Assembly: GCA_008477525.1 (NCBI GenBank)
Contig: SPDT01000007.1
Span: 1,240,001-1,304,000 of the forward strand
DNA: 64,000 nucleotides
Direction: 5' to 3'
Origin: Hypomyces perniciosus
Lineage: Eukaryota; Ascomycota; Sordariomycetes; Hypocreales; Hypocreaceae
Position numbers and translations under genes: made by a program. Shown here piece after piece: positions 38,330-48,581 of the stretch. How positions within the stretch are numbered: position 1 is the stretch's first letter; each line of letters begins with the position of its first letter. The notes below the pieces were generated by a model, which was not told where the DNA came from, ran no database searches, and saw only the letters and a program-made list of their open reading frames with translations.

Positions 38330-39202
38330 CGTGTGATTGATTGCGCGATGGATCTCCCGTCTGTGATTTTCATCCCAACGGGCATCACCTATGCCGCTCT
38401 CATTTACGTCCGAGGTCAACGTTCAGAGGACTTAGTAGATTGGCCAAAAAACTGTCGCAGATGCCGTCGCAGTTCACACGGGAATTGGGCTTGCGATATT
38501 TATGGGTTGATCGAATGTTTATCAAACAGTCCGATCCGATAAAAAAAAAAGCTTACCTCATTTCTAGAATGACAACTAGGTATATATGAAGAAGCAGACC
38601 TTACAATTGTCGCGGCAGCGGGCTCGATTTCATGTTGGGTGGGATCTTCAAAGAAGACACCTACCGCGGTGGATCATTAGGGGATGAACAAGCCCTGGTC
38701 ATCTCTGGTGATGCTGATCGGCTGGATTACGGATTCCCGAACCATCTTCAAGGATCCATCCGGGCCCAACTCAGAGGCCCGAATGAGCACATCCGGGCCT
38801 TTTTAGGCGAAAAAGTCGAGCCATGACACCGACTCGCTGGCGGCATTCCTCGGAATCGTGGGCATATACAAGTCCACAGAAAGTATCTATCTATACCTCG
38901 GTATTCCTATGTGGATGAATGACATCCTAGGAGATCTTACCGGCCCTTATATCACATTTGCTCTTCCTGTCCACTCATGGTACCACCGCGGCATCTCAGG
39001 GCATCGAATACTTATGAGTGAGCCGTATTATCGCCGGAATCATTTAACATCATGGACCTTGGCAGGATGGCAGGGAACCGCCACTTGGCGTGCACCACCT
39101 TCGGACGGGCATTCTGTCATTATGAGCTATCTTATTGAGAGTGAGGGTCTTCACTTGGTATGGGCCGCGGACATACATCTTCGATCCCTATACGCTTGTT
39201 AA
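38330..39202 (+). pseudogene. Decayed HET-domain gene
   Basis: Conserved pieces of a heterokaryon-incompatibility (HET) domain occur in the right order but in different frames. They are GITYAALIYVRGQ (for the family's YAALSYVWG), TRELGLRYLWVDRM, ISRM..IYEEADLTIVAAAGS, and further on SWYHRG..ISGHRILM and HLTSWTLAGWQGTATW (for PSWSWAGWQG). The frame changes between the first two blocks, a stop follows the third, and the Ser and Trp of SYVWG are replaced. No start-to-stop frame exists. HET proteins trigger cell death on contact with a different individual; this copy looks inactive. The boundaries are approximate. Confidence 0.7.
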
Positions 39203-40172
39203 ATACTTACCCTGTCGAGCAATTGGAGAATGAAGTTCCCACATTGCTCGAAATCAGACACCCTCTTCTCCTGAAGTATAATAGCCACCACGAAACGGAA
39301 AGTAGCTGGTAATAATGGCGGCGCCTGGCAGGAAGGGCGGGAGGAGAACAGTATTACGCCGAGAGGCTGAGTTAGGATAAGACATGGAAGAGCTCGGTTC
39401 TTGACTTTGCGCCGGGTAGAGTCCACGTCCTTTGAGCCGCGCTGGGAGAGAATCGGAATGCAGCAGTTGACGATTCCAGAGCGTAATTTGACTAGGTGTA
39501 TGGCGAACGAGCAGTCCGTTGAGATGATCCCTGTGCGCGAACGAAAACGTCCGATTGTCATAAAATGAACTCGAAGCAAGAACTTGGAATGACGAGTTGA
39601 AAGGGGTCAACCACCTTGTTGCTTTTCGCAGAGTCGTCTGGTTATGAGGGGGCGTTTCCGTAAGTAAGATCTAGGGAGTTTATGCCGCCCAAAGAGCACA
39701 ACAAACAAAGGTATACATTCATGATGCTGTAGTTGGAGTGTCTAAATCGAGGCGATGCTATTGAGCTACCTGAGTGAAGGGGAATTGGTTTAGAGAAGTC
39801 TAGAGTGAGAAAACCGTGGCATGACAGAAAAAAACAGATTAGGGCCATGTGAATACTGCGAATTCAGAGCAGCGAGAGGAATATAGATGAAAAAGGGGGC
39901 TCGATCTTCAAGACCTGTTCTTGGACATTCCCAGGTGCAAATCCTCATTTTGTTTCTATCTAGGTTTCTGGCTACATGACGAGGTTTCTGACTACATGAC
40001 GAGGTTCCAAAGCAACACAATATTGCCCATATCTCCCCATACTGCCCATATTCCCCCATGTTGCCCAAGTTTCCGAAATATCTCATCCATATGTGCGTCG
40101 TTTCGCCCTCTCCTGGGCCCCTTGGCAGTTTCTCAGTGAACGCCTGATCGCCGTTTGGTCGCCGTTTGGTCG
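39203..40172. other. Short tandem-repeat region
   Basis: No independent gene is supported. It contains two about 21-base direct copies of GGTTTCTGRCTACATGACGA (about 39963-40005), a series of CCCATA(C/T)TGCCC-like units (about 40026-40070) and a doubled GCCGTTTGGTC (about 40150-40171). A 190-codon minus-strand frame spanning it overlaps the neighbouring gene and looks fortuitous. Confidence 0.5.
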
Positions 40173-40968
40173 CTAGATGGTTTTTGGCGGAAACGGAGGC
40201 AAAGTTTGGATACCCTCCACAACCTCTTGGTGGGCTCGGACGAGGAAGCCAAGCAACACCTTTCTCATCTTCGACTTTTGGGTGATCACCGTCATGCAGC
40301 AAGCGTCTCCACCATGGAGATCCTCCTGATCTCTGAAATAGAAAAGCACCAATGCATCCCAATTGAACAAAGCGACGTACTTCGTTCCATAGTTATCGGC
40401 ATAGTTGATAGCCTGTTGGGTCAAAGTCCAGGCTTTGTCCCGAAAAAGGGAAACCGTGGAAGAAGGCTGAAAGGTCCTGGGTTTGATCGTGTTGTTGAAT
40501 TCCTTGGGCTTAATGACATTCACATTCTTGAAATCAAGAACGGCGAAGCGTGAGTCTTCGTCCAAATTCCGATCGGTCCAAGTCCTGTCAGCGCGAGCTC
40601 TATCAAGAGTATCCTCATTATAGGTCGTAAGTTTGCCTGGGTACAAAGCACAAAGTGCCAGGTCGACCGGGTAAATGGGTTGGAGAGCTGCGGCGCTCAC
40701 AACGTCGCCTTCGCTGATCAATTCCCGTGAGTCCTCCCACAAGGGGAGGTAATTTTTTTTTTTTCAAAATTTCGCGAACACTTGGGTTTTGTAGAACCCT
40801 GTCCGCGAATGGCATCCATGCATTCTCATACTCAACCTTGATGGCGAACAACGGTGGGTTTGCCTCAGTTGTTCTGGTTCCTGATTCCATTGCCGTTGGA
40901 TCCGGGTCCTTATGGCGGCGCGTCCCAGGTGGAATTGGCTTGTTGAACGAATCAAAAATGCTCGTCAT
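40173..40968 (-). CDS. Uncharacterised protein with PD-(D/E)XK-like core, frame broken
   Basis: From ATG 40968 the frame reads MTSIFDSFNKPIPPG..YENAWMPFADRVLQNPSVREIL and then enters a run of 12 A (T run at 40753-40764). The product continues in the next frame as LPLWEDSRELISEGDVVSAA and runs to the stop at 40173, about 265 residues in all. Removing one A joins the two halves. The second half has FAVLDFKNVNVI, then LTQQAINYADNYGTKYVALFNWDALVLFYF. An acidic residue, a strand ending in D-x-K and a Gln-containing helix followed by VALF..D are reminiscent of PD-(D/E)XK nucleases. That assignment is tentative, as I do not recognise a named family. Whether the break is real or a homopolymer length error is open. 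Confidence 0.6.
40753..40764. other. A/T homopolymer causing frame break
   Basis: Twelve T on the plus strand (A on the coding strand). The two coding halves on either side are in frames that differ by one extra base. Confidence 0.75.
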
Positions 40969-41285
40969 TTGGGCGTGGCAGATGGGGTTGGGTATGGTTT
41001 GAAGAAAGGTGATTTGAAGTTTAGGAAGTGGGTGACGACTTTGACATTGAAAGTGGTTGAACCCGCTCTTATACTCGCAGCCTGGGGTGGCACGGGAAAA
41101 AAACTGAGGCCAGAATCGAAGAGAAGGAGTGACTCTGTACGTAGGTGGTAGGACTATGGGTGTAAGGACGAGGAGTGACAACCCTTCCTCAGAGGTACAG
41201 TGTAATAAGTCCGAGAAGGCCAATATTACAATACCCTGACCCCATATCGGAGGAACATCACGATGGGCTCATACGGGTTATTGCT

Positions 41286-41737
41286 TTAGCCTCCCCAACA
41301 TACCCACGTAGGGGATAAACATGACTTGGCAGAATTCAGAGTGGTGAAAGCAGCCCAATGATATGGACTCAACAAATTGTTCAGGGACCGACTTTTCACA
41401 TGTACTTGGGGTCGGAACAGAGTCGGAATACTCTTGGGTTTCACAAATGCACGACGAAAACAGCTGCAGACAAGATAATGTTTTGCCGTGTATGAGCCCG
41501 TCGGAAACTCAACATTGTCCTTGTCCTCGATAGGCCACAGTGTCGACACCACAGCCCATGCTTCGGCGTGAAGCAAATCCGCTGAGAAGTACAGCACATC
41601 AGCACAGCTGTACAGAGTGGAGAGCGGTTTTCATCATATTCACCGGAAACTGACCTGGAATTAGGTAGTCTGCGGTTATATACATGTGGTCTAAACTGTT
41701 GAAGTAGCACCTCTGCGGCATATCGACACACCGCCAT
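41286..41737 (-). pseudogene. CHAT-domain-like remnant
   Basis: In one minus-strand frame there is HAEAWAVVSTLWPIEDKDNV, which resembles the C-terminal CHAT (caspase-like) signature AGFRxVVGTLWxVxD, followed by LLSPYHWAAFTTLN, where CHAT proteins have PxxWAPFxxxG. The preceding catalytic half is not continuous in this frame; the neighbouring frame has only scattered similarity. There is no start codon or complete domain. CHAT domains occur in fungi fused to TPR repeats and in NLR-like proteins. This is a suggestive but not certain call. Confidence 0.4.
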
Positions 41738-41852
41738 TCATTGATAAACGAGGTGTCACAGAGAGTGGTCAAGATATGACAAGATGCCAGTTGGTTTCAC
41801 GAGATGCGGCGGCTTGAAAATCGGTGTGGAAGTTACCCGCAGTCGTAAAGCC

Positions 41853-41884
41853 ATCCTGTTGCTGCTGCTGCTGCTGCTGCTGTT
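41853..41884 (+). repeat. CTG trinucleotide repeat
   Basis: A (CTG)n run with interruptions (CTGTTGCTGCTG...CTGTTGG). No coding context is supported. Confidence 0.8.
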
Positions 41885-42216
41885 GGCAGTCTGCCGTACC
41901 GCTCACAATACACTATGGTAAGCACCATAGCGTGGAGTGTTTTGCTCGGGAAGTCACTTGCCTGAGCATGGTATGGAGGACTGATGAAACCCTATTTCGG
42001 GATGGTGTTTCTCCCGTAAGCGAGTCTTAGTCAAAGGGGAGTGACAATGATGAGGAGGCTATTCGAGTGGACAGAAGACATTGTCCCAAAGACAGGAGTT
42101 TCTCATCTTCACATCGTAACGGTGACAGGAAAGGAACTGCTACGAAATTAGTTAGCAAATCCCTCTGGTATGAGCAGATGATGAAGGATGGCGTTACCTG
42201 GTTCCCCTCCTCATTG

Positions 42217-43268
42217 TCAATTCAAGCGCTTTTTGGAGGCACGCTCAACAGGCTGCTTAGGGGTATTTACTATGTCTTTCAACACCCCCTTAGGTACAAC
42301 AACGTTTGGATGTCGTTCCCACCGGTCCCCCAGCTGCACCCGGAAAGCACCATCCTTCTGTTCAAATAGTTCAGGCAACCAACGTTGGAATTCGATCATG
42401 GACGTGCCCCAGTCTAGATACCGACCACTATCAGGGGGGAGTTTGTCGGGGGTGACATGAATGCAATTTGGCTGACTGAAAACGGCAGATATGTTGAAGT
42501 CGATCAGCCAAACCTTGGGCATTTTGTTCTTGATGTCCGATTCCGATCCGGCCAGAATGACGTTTCGTGGGGCGAAGTCCCTATGGTACACCCCGTGATT
42601 TAAGAGCTGCAACTCAGCGTCCATCGCTTGCGCCATGATGTCGCGCCGTTGTTGGGAGTTCAAGATGTTAACACGGTGCTTCGATATCAGAGACTGCATC
42701 GCAACGCCATCAATCCATTCAACAAGGGTCATGCGCACTGGTCGGAGTTTGTCATTTCCCCACCAACAGGCATGTCGAAAGTCCAGGATCCGTAGTACCT
42801 GGGAGTAAACTTGCCGTTTACTCCGGCACGGTCCAACTGCTCGTATGCTGCAGCCTCACGGCTGTAGTCATGGTCCGCGTTCCACGTCGCATCCCTCGGG
42901 TACTCGTAATAAAGAGGGTCATAGATCTTTGCCACATAAATCAGATCCTCGCGCTGTCCTTTCAAGCGGCAACGGCAACGCACGAGTTGGGCGCCGCGTC
43001 CGTCTTCACACATCACCTGGTCGATAACGTGAAGTTCAGTTGACTCTTCCCCTAGGCAAGCTTGCGTCTCCACGATGGGGTTTTGAAGACACCATTGGCT
43101 CTGAGTGGTCCTCCTAATGACTTTTCGATCGCCCATTTTGCGATACACGTCCTTCAAATGGTCGTTACCAAAAGGCTCGGGCGGGACATGGCGGCGGATG
43201 GAGAGAACAAGATTCTCGCGATACGGCAACGCGGGTTTCTCGGCTTGGCCATTCCCTTCGACAGCCAT
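42217..43268 (-). CDS. Atypical protein-kinase-like gene, frame broken
   Basis: From ATG 43268 (MAVEGNGQAEK) one frame runs to about residue 170 and a second, offset by one missing base at about 42758-42763, continues to the stop at 42217, giving about 350 residues. Kinase landmarks are visible. LIYVAKIYDP holds the ATP-anchoring Lys (about residue 114), YSREAAAYEQL the helix-C Glu (138), and LLNHGVYHRDFAPRNVIL the catalytic loop with HRD and Asn. VWLIDFNIS stands where DFG is usual, so the Gly is Asn. This organisation occurs in a large, uncharacterised fungal kinase-like group. The two halves meet inside a conserved stretch (TPRYYGSWTF | PVRMTLVEWI), so an intron is unlikely. It shares strand and neighbourhood with the PD-(D/E)XK-like gene and the CHAT remnant. 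Confidence 0.65.
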
Positions 43269-44394
43269 TTGTGGGATGAATGTTGTTGCTGGGAATGTCA
43301 GCGGTGCGCTCAAGGAGAATGGAGGAGGAAACAAAATCAAGGGGTTGAAGAAACAAACTCATTATGGATGGAAATCTTGGGGTTAAATGTGAGGATTCAA
43401 GTGTCGTTCACTTCGCCACAGTAAAACTCAATAAATCCGGACAAGCGTATTGTGATTTTTGACCCACTTACCGCTATTAGCATTGAAAATGGAAGAAATT
43501 AGCTCGGATTGTGGAGAAAATTGGGACAAATGCCACAATACCTTAGGTAAGCTTGGCCGGATTTATCATTTACCATTCATCGTACATATATACTCCGCAC
43601 TGTGCTGCAATCAAAGGCTATTCAATAGGTTACTCCCACGATCTCTGCAATCCGATTAGTTCACCTTGCATCAAGTATGATTCATCCCGAGTCTGTTCCA
43701 CAAGTGCCCGTCTCAGCCTGCGCATCACGATAATCCCCAGTGCAACAGCCAAGATTATTTTTGTTGAGCGCTGTTGTGATCAGGCCACGTCAATCACTTA
43801 CAGCCGGCTGCCTGCGGCATCTCGCACCGTCACGCCTCTTTGTGCATCGTCAACAAAAAAAACAGAGAAAAGGGAGAAAAGGGAGAAAAGGGAGAAAAGA
43901 AAGAGGTGTATTTCTACGGCCATGTGCATATACGAGACGGCGCTTTGACGCTGCTGTATCACCACGGTGTGAGTGGCAGTGCTCATACAGACCATCCATT
44001 GATTCCTCCTCACGCTGGGAGACGTACAGCCTCTGGACATGCGGGAAGACGACGGGTGTTTTCTCAACAGGTTTGAGAAATGACGTGTAATCCGAGTTCG
44101 GTAAGTCGCGCGGATGCTGCTCTTGAAACGGCAGAGCCGAGACGGCGGCAGAAGTCTAGGCAGATTGAGAATTACACGACTGCTGCCTAGATAGAAGGTA
44201 TTCGTTGTGTAGAGAACACACATTGATGCCTTCTCCGCAACTTTCCGCAAGCCCGCCAAAGTTATTACTAGTTGAGTTATCATGCATCAGAGCCACATAG
44301 AGAGATGACTCACCTCTGACGACAAGATCGCAACCAGCTCATTACTCCAGTCCGACACTTCCCAAGCGCACATCCCACAAACATCTCACAATAC
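43269..44394. other. Intergenic with GGGAGAAAA repeat
   Basis: A tandem (GGGAGAAAA)n of three to four copies lies at about 43867-43901. No gene is supported, although the right edge could hold further exons of the neighbouring gene. Confidence 0.5.
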
Positions 44395-44757
44395 TCACTG
44401 ATCAGTCTTTCTAAACTTGCACTGATCACCCCATGGTTCCTCATCCACGAACAAGGGCTCGCAACTAAACACCGATCGTACAGAGCGATGACAAACTGAG
44501 TTCCACCAACGCCACGTCTTAGGCTTCCACCTAATCGTATGCAGGTTATACCTTTGCAAAGTCCTGTGTAAAAACGGTGTAGCCCACGACTCTAATTGCC
44601 GAAGGGCATGGCGACCTGCGTGGTACTCCGTCGGATCTTGAGTGGGAGCCACAGGGTGGTCGTAGTCGAGATCGATGTGAACAGTCTGGTTCCCGAAGGC
44701 GTCGCATAGGATCTTGCGGCGTAACTCGTATGGAAGGATTCGGAACAATAAGTTCAT
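44395..44757 (-). CDS. Partial fungal LPxELR-type (DUF7730-like) protein
   Basis: The frame encodes MNLLFRILPYELRRKILCDAF, then GNQTVHIDLDYDHPV, and later WRWWNSVCHRSVRSVFSCEPL..EEPWGDQC. An N-terminal LPxELRxxI helix, a TVHI strand and the WxWW..VCHR segment are features of a common fungal family (DUF7730-like, F-box-related) of unknown function. The frame is open upstream to a stop near 44900 without a further ATG. A splice donor GTGAGT lies at the stop codon, so exons may be missing on either side. The usual C-terminal half (CRQxYxExxxxLY) was not found nearby. The gene is therefore partial, misannotated at its ends, or decayed. Confidence 0.5.
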   Translation of the reverse strand: MNLLFRILPYELRRKILCDAFGNQTVHIDLDYDHPVAPTQDPTEYHAGRHALRQLESWATPFLHRTLQRYNLHTIRWKPKTWRWWNSVCHRSVRSVFSCEPLFVDEEPWGDQCKFRKTDQ

Positions 44758-45415
44758 TTCTGTGTTAGTGGTGGTATTGAAGACGGTGCCAAAGGTCGGG
44801 GTCGTGGCTCTAAGAGATAGGGCATCTGAGGTTGGCTCGAAGCGAAGAGAAGTTTGTCGCGCAACTATTCGATTGCCGGGGGCGCCATTGCGATTCTATT
44901 GACATCCCATACTTGTCTGCTAATACCTGATCGAACGAGGTTGAAGAGGTGAGAAATGTACCTCTATCATAACTCAGCTGGCGATTAGCAATGCTTCGTA
45001 AGACCAGCCTTATCCCTCTCAAATCAATCAGAAAAACTCCATTACACCATACTCACATGACAATCGATTTTATATAATACCATTGAAATGGTGTTTCATC
45101 AACTAGCCCCCAGCGCATGAAAGAGCTCCATATCCAAAACCAGTACTGCCTCCTCACTATATAACCTCTAAGCCTGGCTGCCTAGGTACATAGTATATAT
45201 CTCGCTTGCCATAGTCACGTCGAAGTTAAGAAAATGGTATGAAGAAAAAAATCACCACGGCAATACAGCGTAAACCCAACAGATCACCTACCCGGCAAAA
45301 AAAAAATTGCAATCTTGGGATAGAGACAATGTACATCCTTCGCGTTAATCATCCTTGGAACCTGCATTACCATGGTCAGTACTGCTGAAGGATAGAACAT
45401 TAGGAAAGGGCTTAC
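44758..45415. other. Intergenic left of nag3
   Basis: No gene is clearly supported; it may contain an upstream exon of the preceding gene. There are short A runs near 45245-45255 and 45298-45307. Confidence 0.45.
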
Positions 45416-48400
45416 TCACGCATCAGGGGAGTTTGTAATCTCTTCAAACACCTGGAGAACTTCGAAGCCCATCGCCTCAAGTGGCTCGTAGTTGTCGTCC
45501 ACAACCTATGCCTATTAGATACCTAAATTCACTCATGTACGATGTAACGTCAACTTACCCAGCTGAGCACCGATTTCGATGCCTTGTGGCTCTTATTTTG
45601 ACGAACTCCCATCAGAGCCAGGCCTTGCAGAACCAGTATCGAGAGAGGTGCAGTAGGAACAATCGGTGCCAGGAGACCGCCTATGTCCTGTTCAAGAGAC
45701 ACCAGGGGAGGAACAATCCTGACAAGAGGACTGTTCTGTCTGCAAATAATGATGGTGCCCAACAAACCCCCAGTGGCGTCCTTGGCTCGAACAATGCCAC
45801 AAGATTTGTTCTCTTCCAGCGCGGTTCTGTAAAGTTCAAGGACCTCGGCGTTTGCGTTTGCCCGCACGTGGTGCAGAACGGCTTCTCCGTTTTCTAAACC
45901 ATGGATCAAGTCGAAGCTAATGTTGGCTCGCTGTATGCTTTGCAACAAGCCTTCAGGAGCATACCAAGTGCTGAGATCGTGAATAATCATGTTGCTTAGT
46001 CGTCGAGGGAACTGTATATCCCACCCAGTGTTGCTAAACCACTCTTTAGTCGTACTCACCGCAGCATCCAAAGGAATTCCGAGAAAGGCGGAGGGGAAAC
46101 ATATCCCCAGCTGCACCTTTTGATGCCTCTTTGCTGCGTCAAATTCCTCAATGCTCGGCGGTGTAGGGACCTGCCAATAGACACATTGCGTTTGGCAGGG
46201 TCCACAAAGAGGGCACCGAGGATACCAACACCCTGGATAAAGTAGGTAGCGGCGAAGCCGTAAAGAGCCTGCGTGCTGCTATTCCGTACCACATAGTGGG
46301 CCTCCTTGATGTTCTGGTTGAAGAGCTCAAAGGTGGCCGCGCTGGTTGTCTGAAGGAAGCGCAGTTCTTGATCACTGGCTCTGTGCACGGCTCGGAGAAG
46401 CTCATTCAAGCCAGTATGATCGCGATCCCGGTCATACTCCTCTACCAGCCAGTGCTGCCTTGACTTGAGCACCTTCTTGCTCTTTCGCAGTGTTCCTGGC
46501 ATGGTGCCAATGGGATTTATGTCGCCAACCAATACTCGGACGAGAGCAGCCATGGCATGTTCTGTGAAGTCAAAGGTACAGATGTATGTTCCGATGGATT
46601 TATCCATGGCGAAGTCGTATGGTGAGCTCACGGCGACCACAATGAGCTGTTTCTTCTGTCCTCTGCTACGGAGCATGGAGCACATCATATCCACATGCTT
46701 CGTAAATCCAGCCTGGTAGAGATTTCTGTTTGCATCCGCGGTGAAGATGACGATACATGATGCTCTATTGATCAGATTTTCATGCACTGGGGAGACGTTA
46801 GCATTTTGCAACGATGGTTTTACGGGAGCACAGCGTGCTACACCTACCTGGCCTCACTCCGTTGGCCGTGTAACTCGTGTGCAATAGCTTCTCATTCCGA
46901 TATCGAGCCAGGGTCTTTCCAAATTCCCTAAAGACCCCTTCTCCACTCATAATTGCGCTTCTTTCTCGGCTTTGGTGAAGCCACGTATCGTGAGTGCTTG
47001 GCGCTACAGACAGATTATTCTTTGACTCGAGTAAGCTCTTGGTCAATGACGACGCCGGAAGTGGCTTGACTAGGGGGGTAAGTAAGAGAAGCTCTTCGCC
47101 AGGGTGCATGGAAGCGGGAAGGGGAAGTAATTTCTCCTTGTCTCGAACAACCGCGATTGAGTCGTCATAAGCCTGTCGAGACAGGGCAAGGTGCGAGGGA
47201 TGAAGTTGTGAGAGAAGTGAGATTCCTGGTGGATTTAGTGCCTCTACCCAAGATGTACAAGTCGACTTGAGGTGGAGGATTCTCCTCAGAGAAGTGAATA
47301 TTCTCTCCTTGGTAATAATGCCATTATCATAGCCCAGCTTGAGACCCTTTATTGCCTCGAGTTGAACATCATACGCTCTGCAGAGAAGGATAATGTCGCA
47401 ACCAGCCTCTACGGCCATGATGACACCGTTCTGAACGCCGAGATCTTGGCTAAGTGCCTCCATTTCCAGACATTCCGAGATGGCGACGCCCTTGAAGCCA
47501 AGCTCGTTGCGGAGGAGGTCGTCAACAACCTGATCCGAAAGACAGGCATGGCTGACGTTCATGGAAGGATTTGAGATGCCACAGCCACCTACGAACATGG
47601 CATCCAGTTTTCCAGAAGCAACTGCATTTCTGAACGGCACCAGGGCACTCAGACTCAGCTCTTCCAAGGTCTGGGTGATGATGGGGACATCAAGGTTTGA
47701 GCCTAAGAAATCCAGATTCCCATAAGATGGGAAATGTTTCCCACAGGAAGCCACCCCAGCATCACGGATACCACTCAGAGCAGCGAGACCATATTGTGAT
47801 ACCTCCTGTGGGTCATCGCCGGCAGCACGTACTCCAAGGGGTTGATAGCGTGCATTGTTGAGCACGTCCAAAACCGGGCCTAGCATTAGATTGACAAACC
47901 GCAAGCTGCGATCTCAGTGGCCGTAGCTTTGCTGACTTCATAAGCCAGTTCTGGTCGGCCAGTGGCAGCAATGGCCATGGCACTGGGGAATTGGCAAACA
48001 TAGTCCTCATCAAAAAGACTGTTGACGCCGCATTCTCTTGGGTCCACCGCGATTAGAAGAGGTTGTGGATGGCCGGCGTTTTTTGCAATCATCTGAAGCT
48101 CCTGGACGAGCAGTGCGGTTTGCTGGGCCGCTGGGCAAGTAGGTCAGTCAGTTACGAGGTTCATGGTCATATATCACAATGAATTGGGGAATGAAATCAC
48201 CAAAGGCATCAAGGGACGAAGGGGAAGGACAGAGAGGCACACATTTCAAGTTCTTAGCCGTCAGGATGATGGAACCCAAGTGGTGGTCCTCGATGAGGCT
48301 CCTAATCTGGGGCGTGACCTCGGTGCCATCCCAGCCCATGAGCAGGGTCTGGCCAATTGCCCTGCATCAAGTAGAACGAGTCAACCATAGGTCCGCGCGG

Positions 48401-48581
48401 GTGATTCTTGATCTGGATAAAGACAGAAACCATGAGAAGAAATAAAAAAAGAATATGCTCATACTCCCGGTATCAAGCTCAAAGAGAAATAGATAGTACT
48501 ACGTACCAATCGATATTCTGCCATAGTGGGTCCAACTCAAAGCTGTCCGCAGAGGAGTTTGTTGATGGAGTTGTTGGCCAT
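45416..48581 (-). CDS. nag3: GH3 beta-N-acetylglucosaminidase-like protein with C-terminal GNAT domain (Nag3/Ngs1 type), frame broken
   Basis: The predicted exons are 48581-48507, 48361-48243, 48130-46848, 46786-45559 and 45505-45416. An N-terminal GH3 domain (AIGQTLLMGWDGTEVTPQIR, LGPVLDVLNNARYQPLGVR, CGKHFPSYGNLDF, GVAISECLEMEAL) is followed by the GH3 C-terminal segment and a GNAT acetyltransferase half (IQGVGILGALFVDPAKRNVSIGRSLHRRAL). In Candida the same architecture is Ngs1, the GlcNAc sensor that works with an Ndt80-like factor; in Trichoderma it is Nag3 of the GlcNAc cluster. Three frame breaks are seen. One is an extra base just after the likely start (about 48577-48579). The second is at about 47897-47902, between EIAACG and NLMLGPVLDV. 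The third is at about 46116-46118, between GIK and VQLGICFPSAFLGIP. Outside these points the protein is well conserved. The GH3 nucleophile position reads SEC rather than the SDD of bacterial NagZ. Confidence 0.85.

Noticed and set aside
39790..40362. 190-codon minus-strand frame with GNMGEYGQYGEIW repeats
   Set aside because: It overlaps the PD-(D/E)XK-like gene in another frame and is mostly a reading of short DNA repeats.
42740..42775. A 26-base intron to explain the kinase frame shift
   Set aside because: GTGGGG..CAG exists but 26 bases is below any workable fungal intron size; a one-base change is the simpler reading.
47880..47905. A 20-base intron (GTTTGT..TAG) to explain the nag3 frame shift
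   Set aside because: Far too short for splicing, and it would delete residues aligned in the family.
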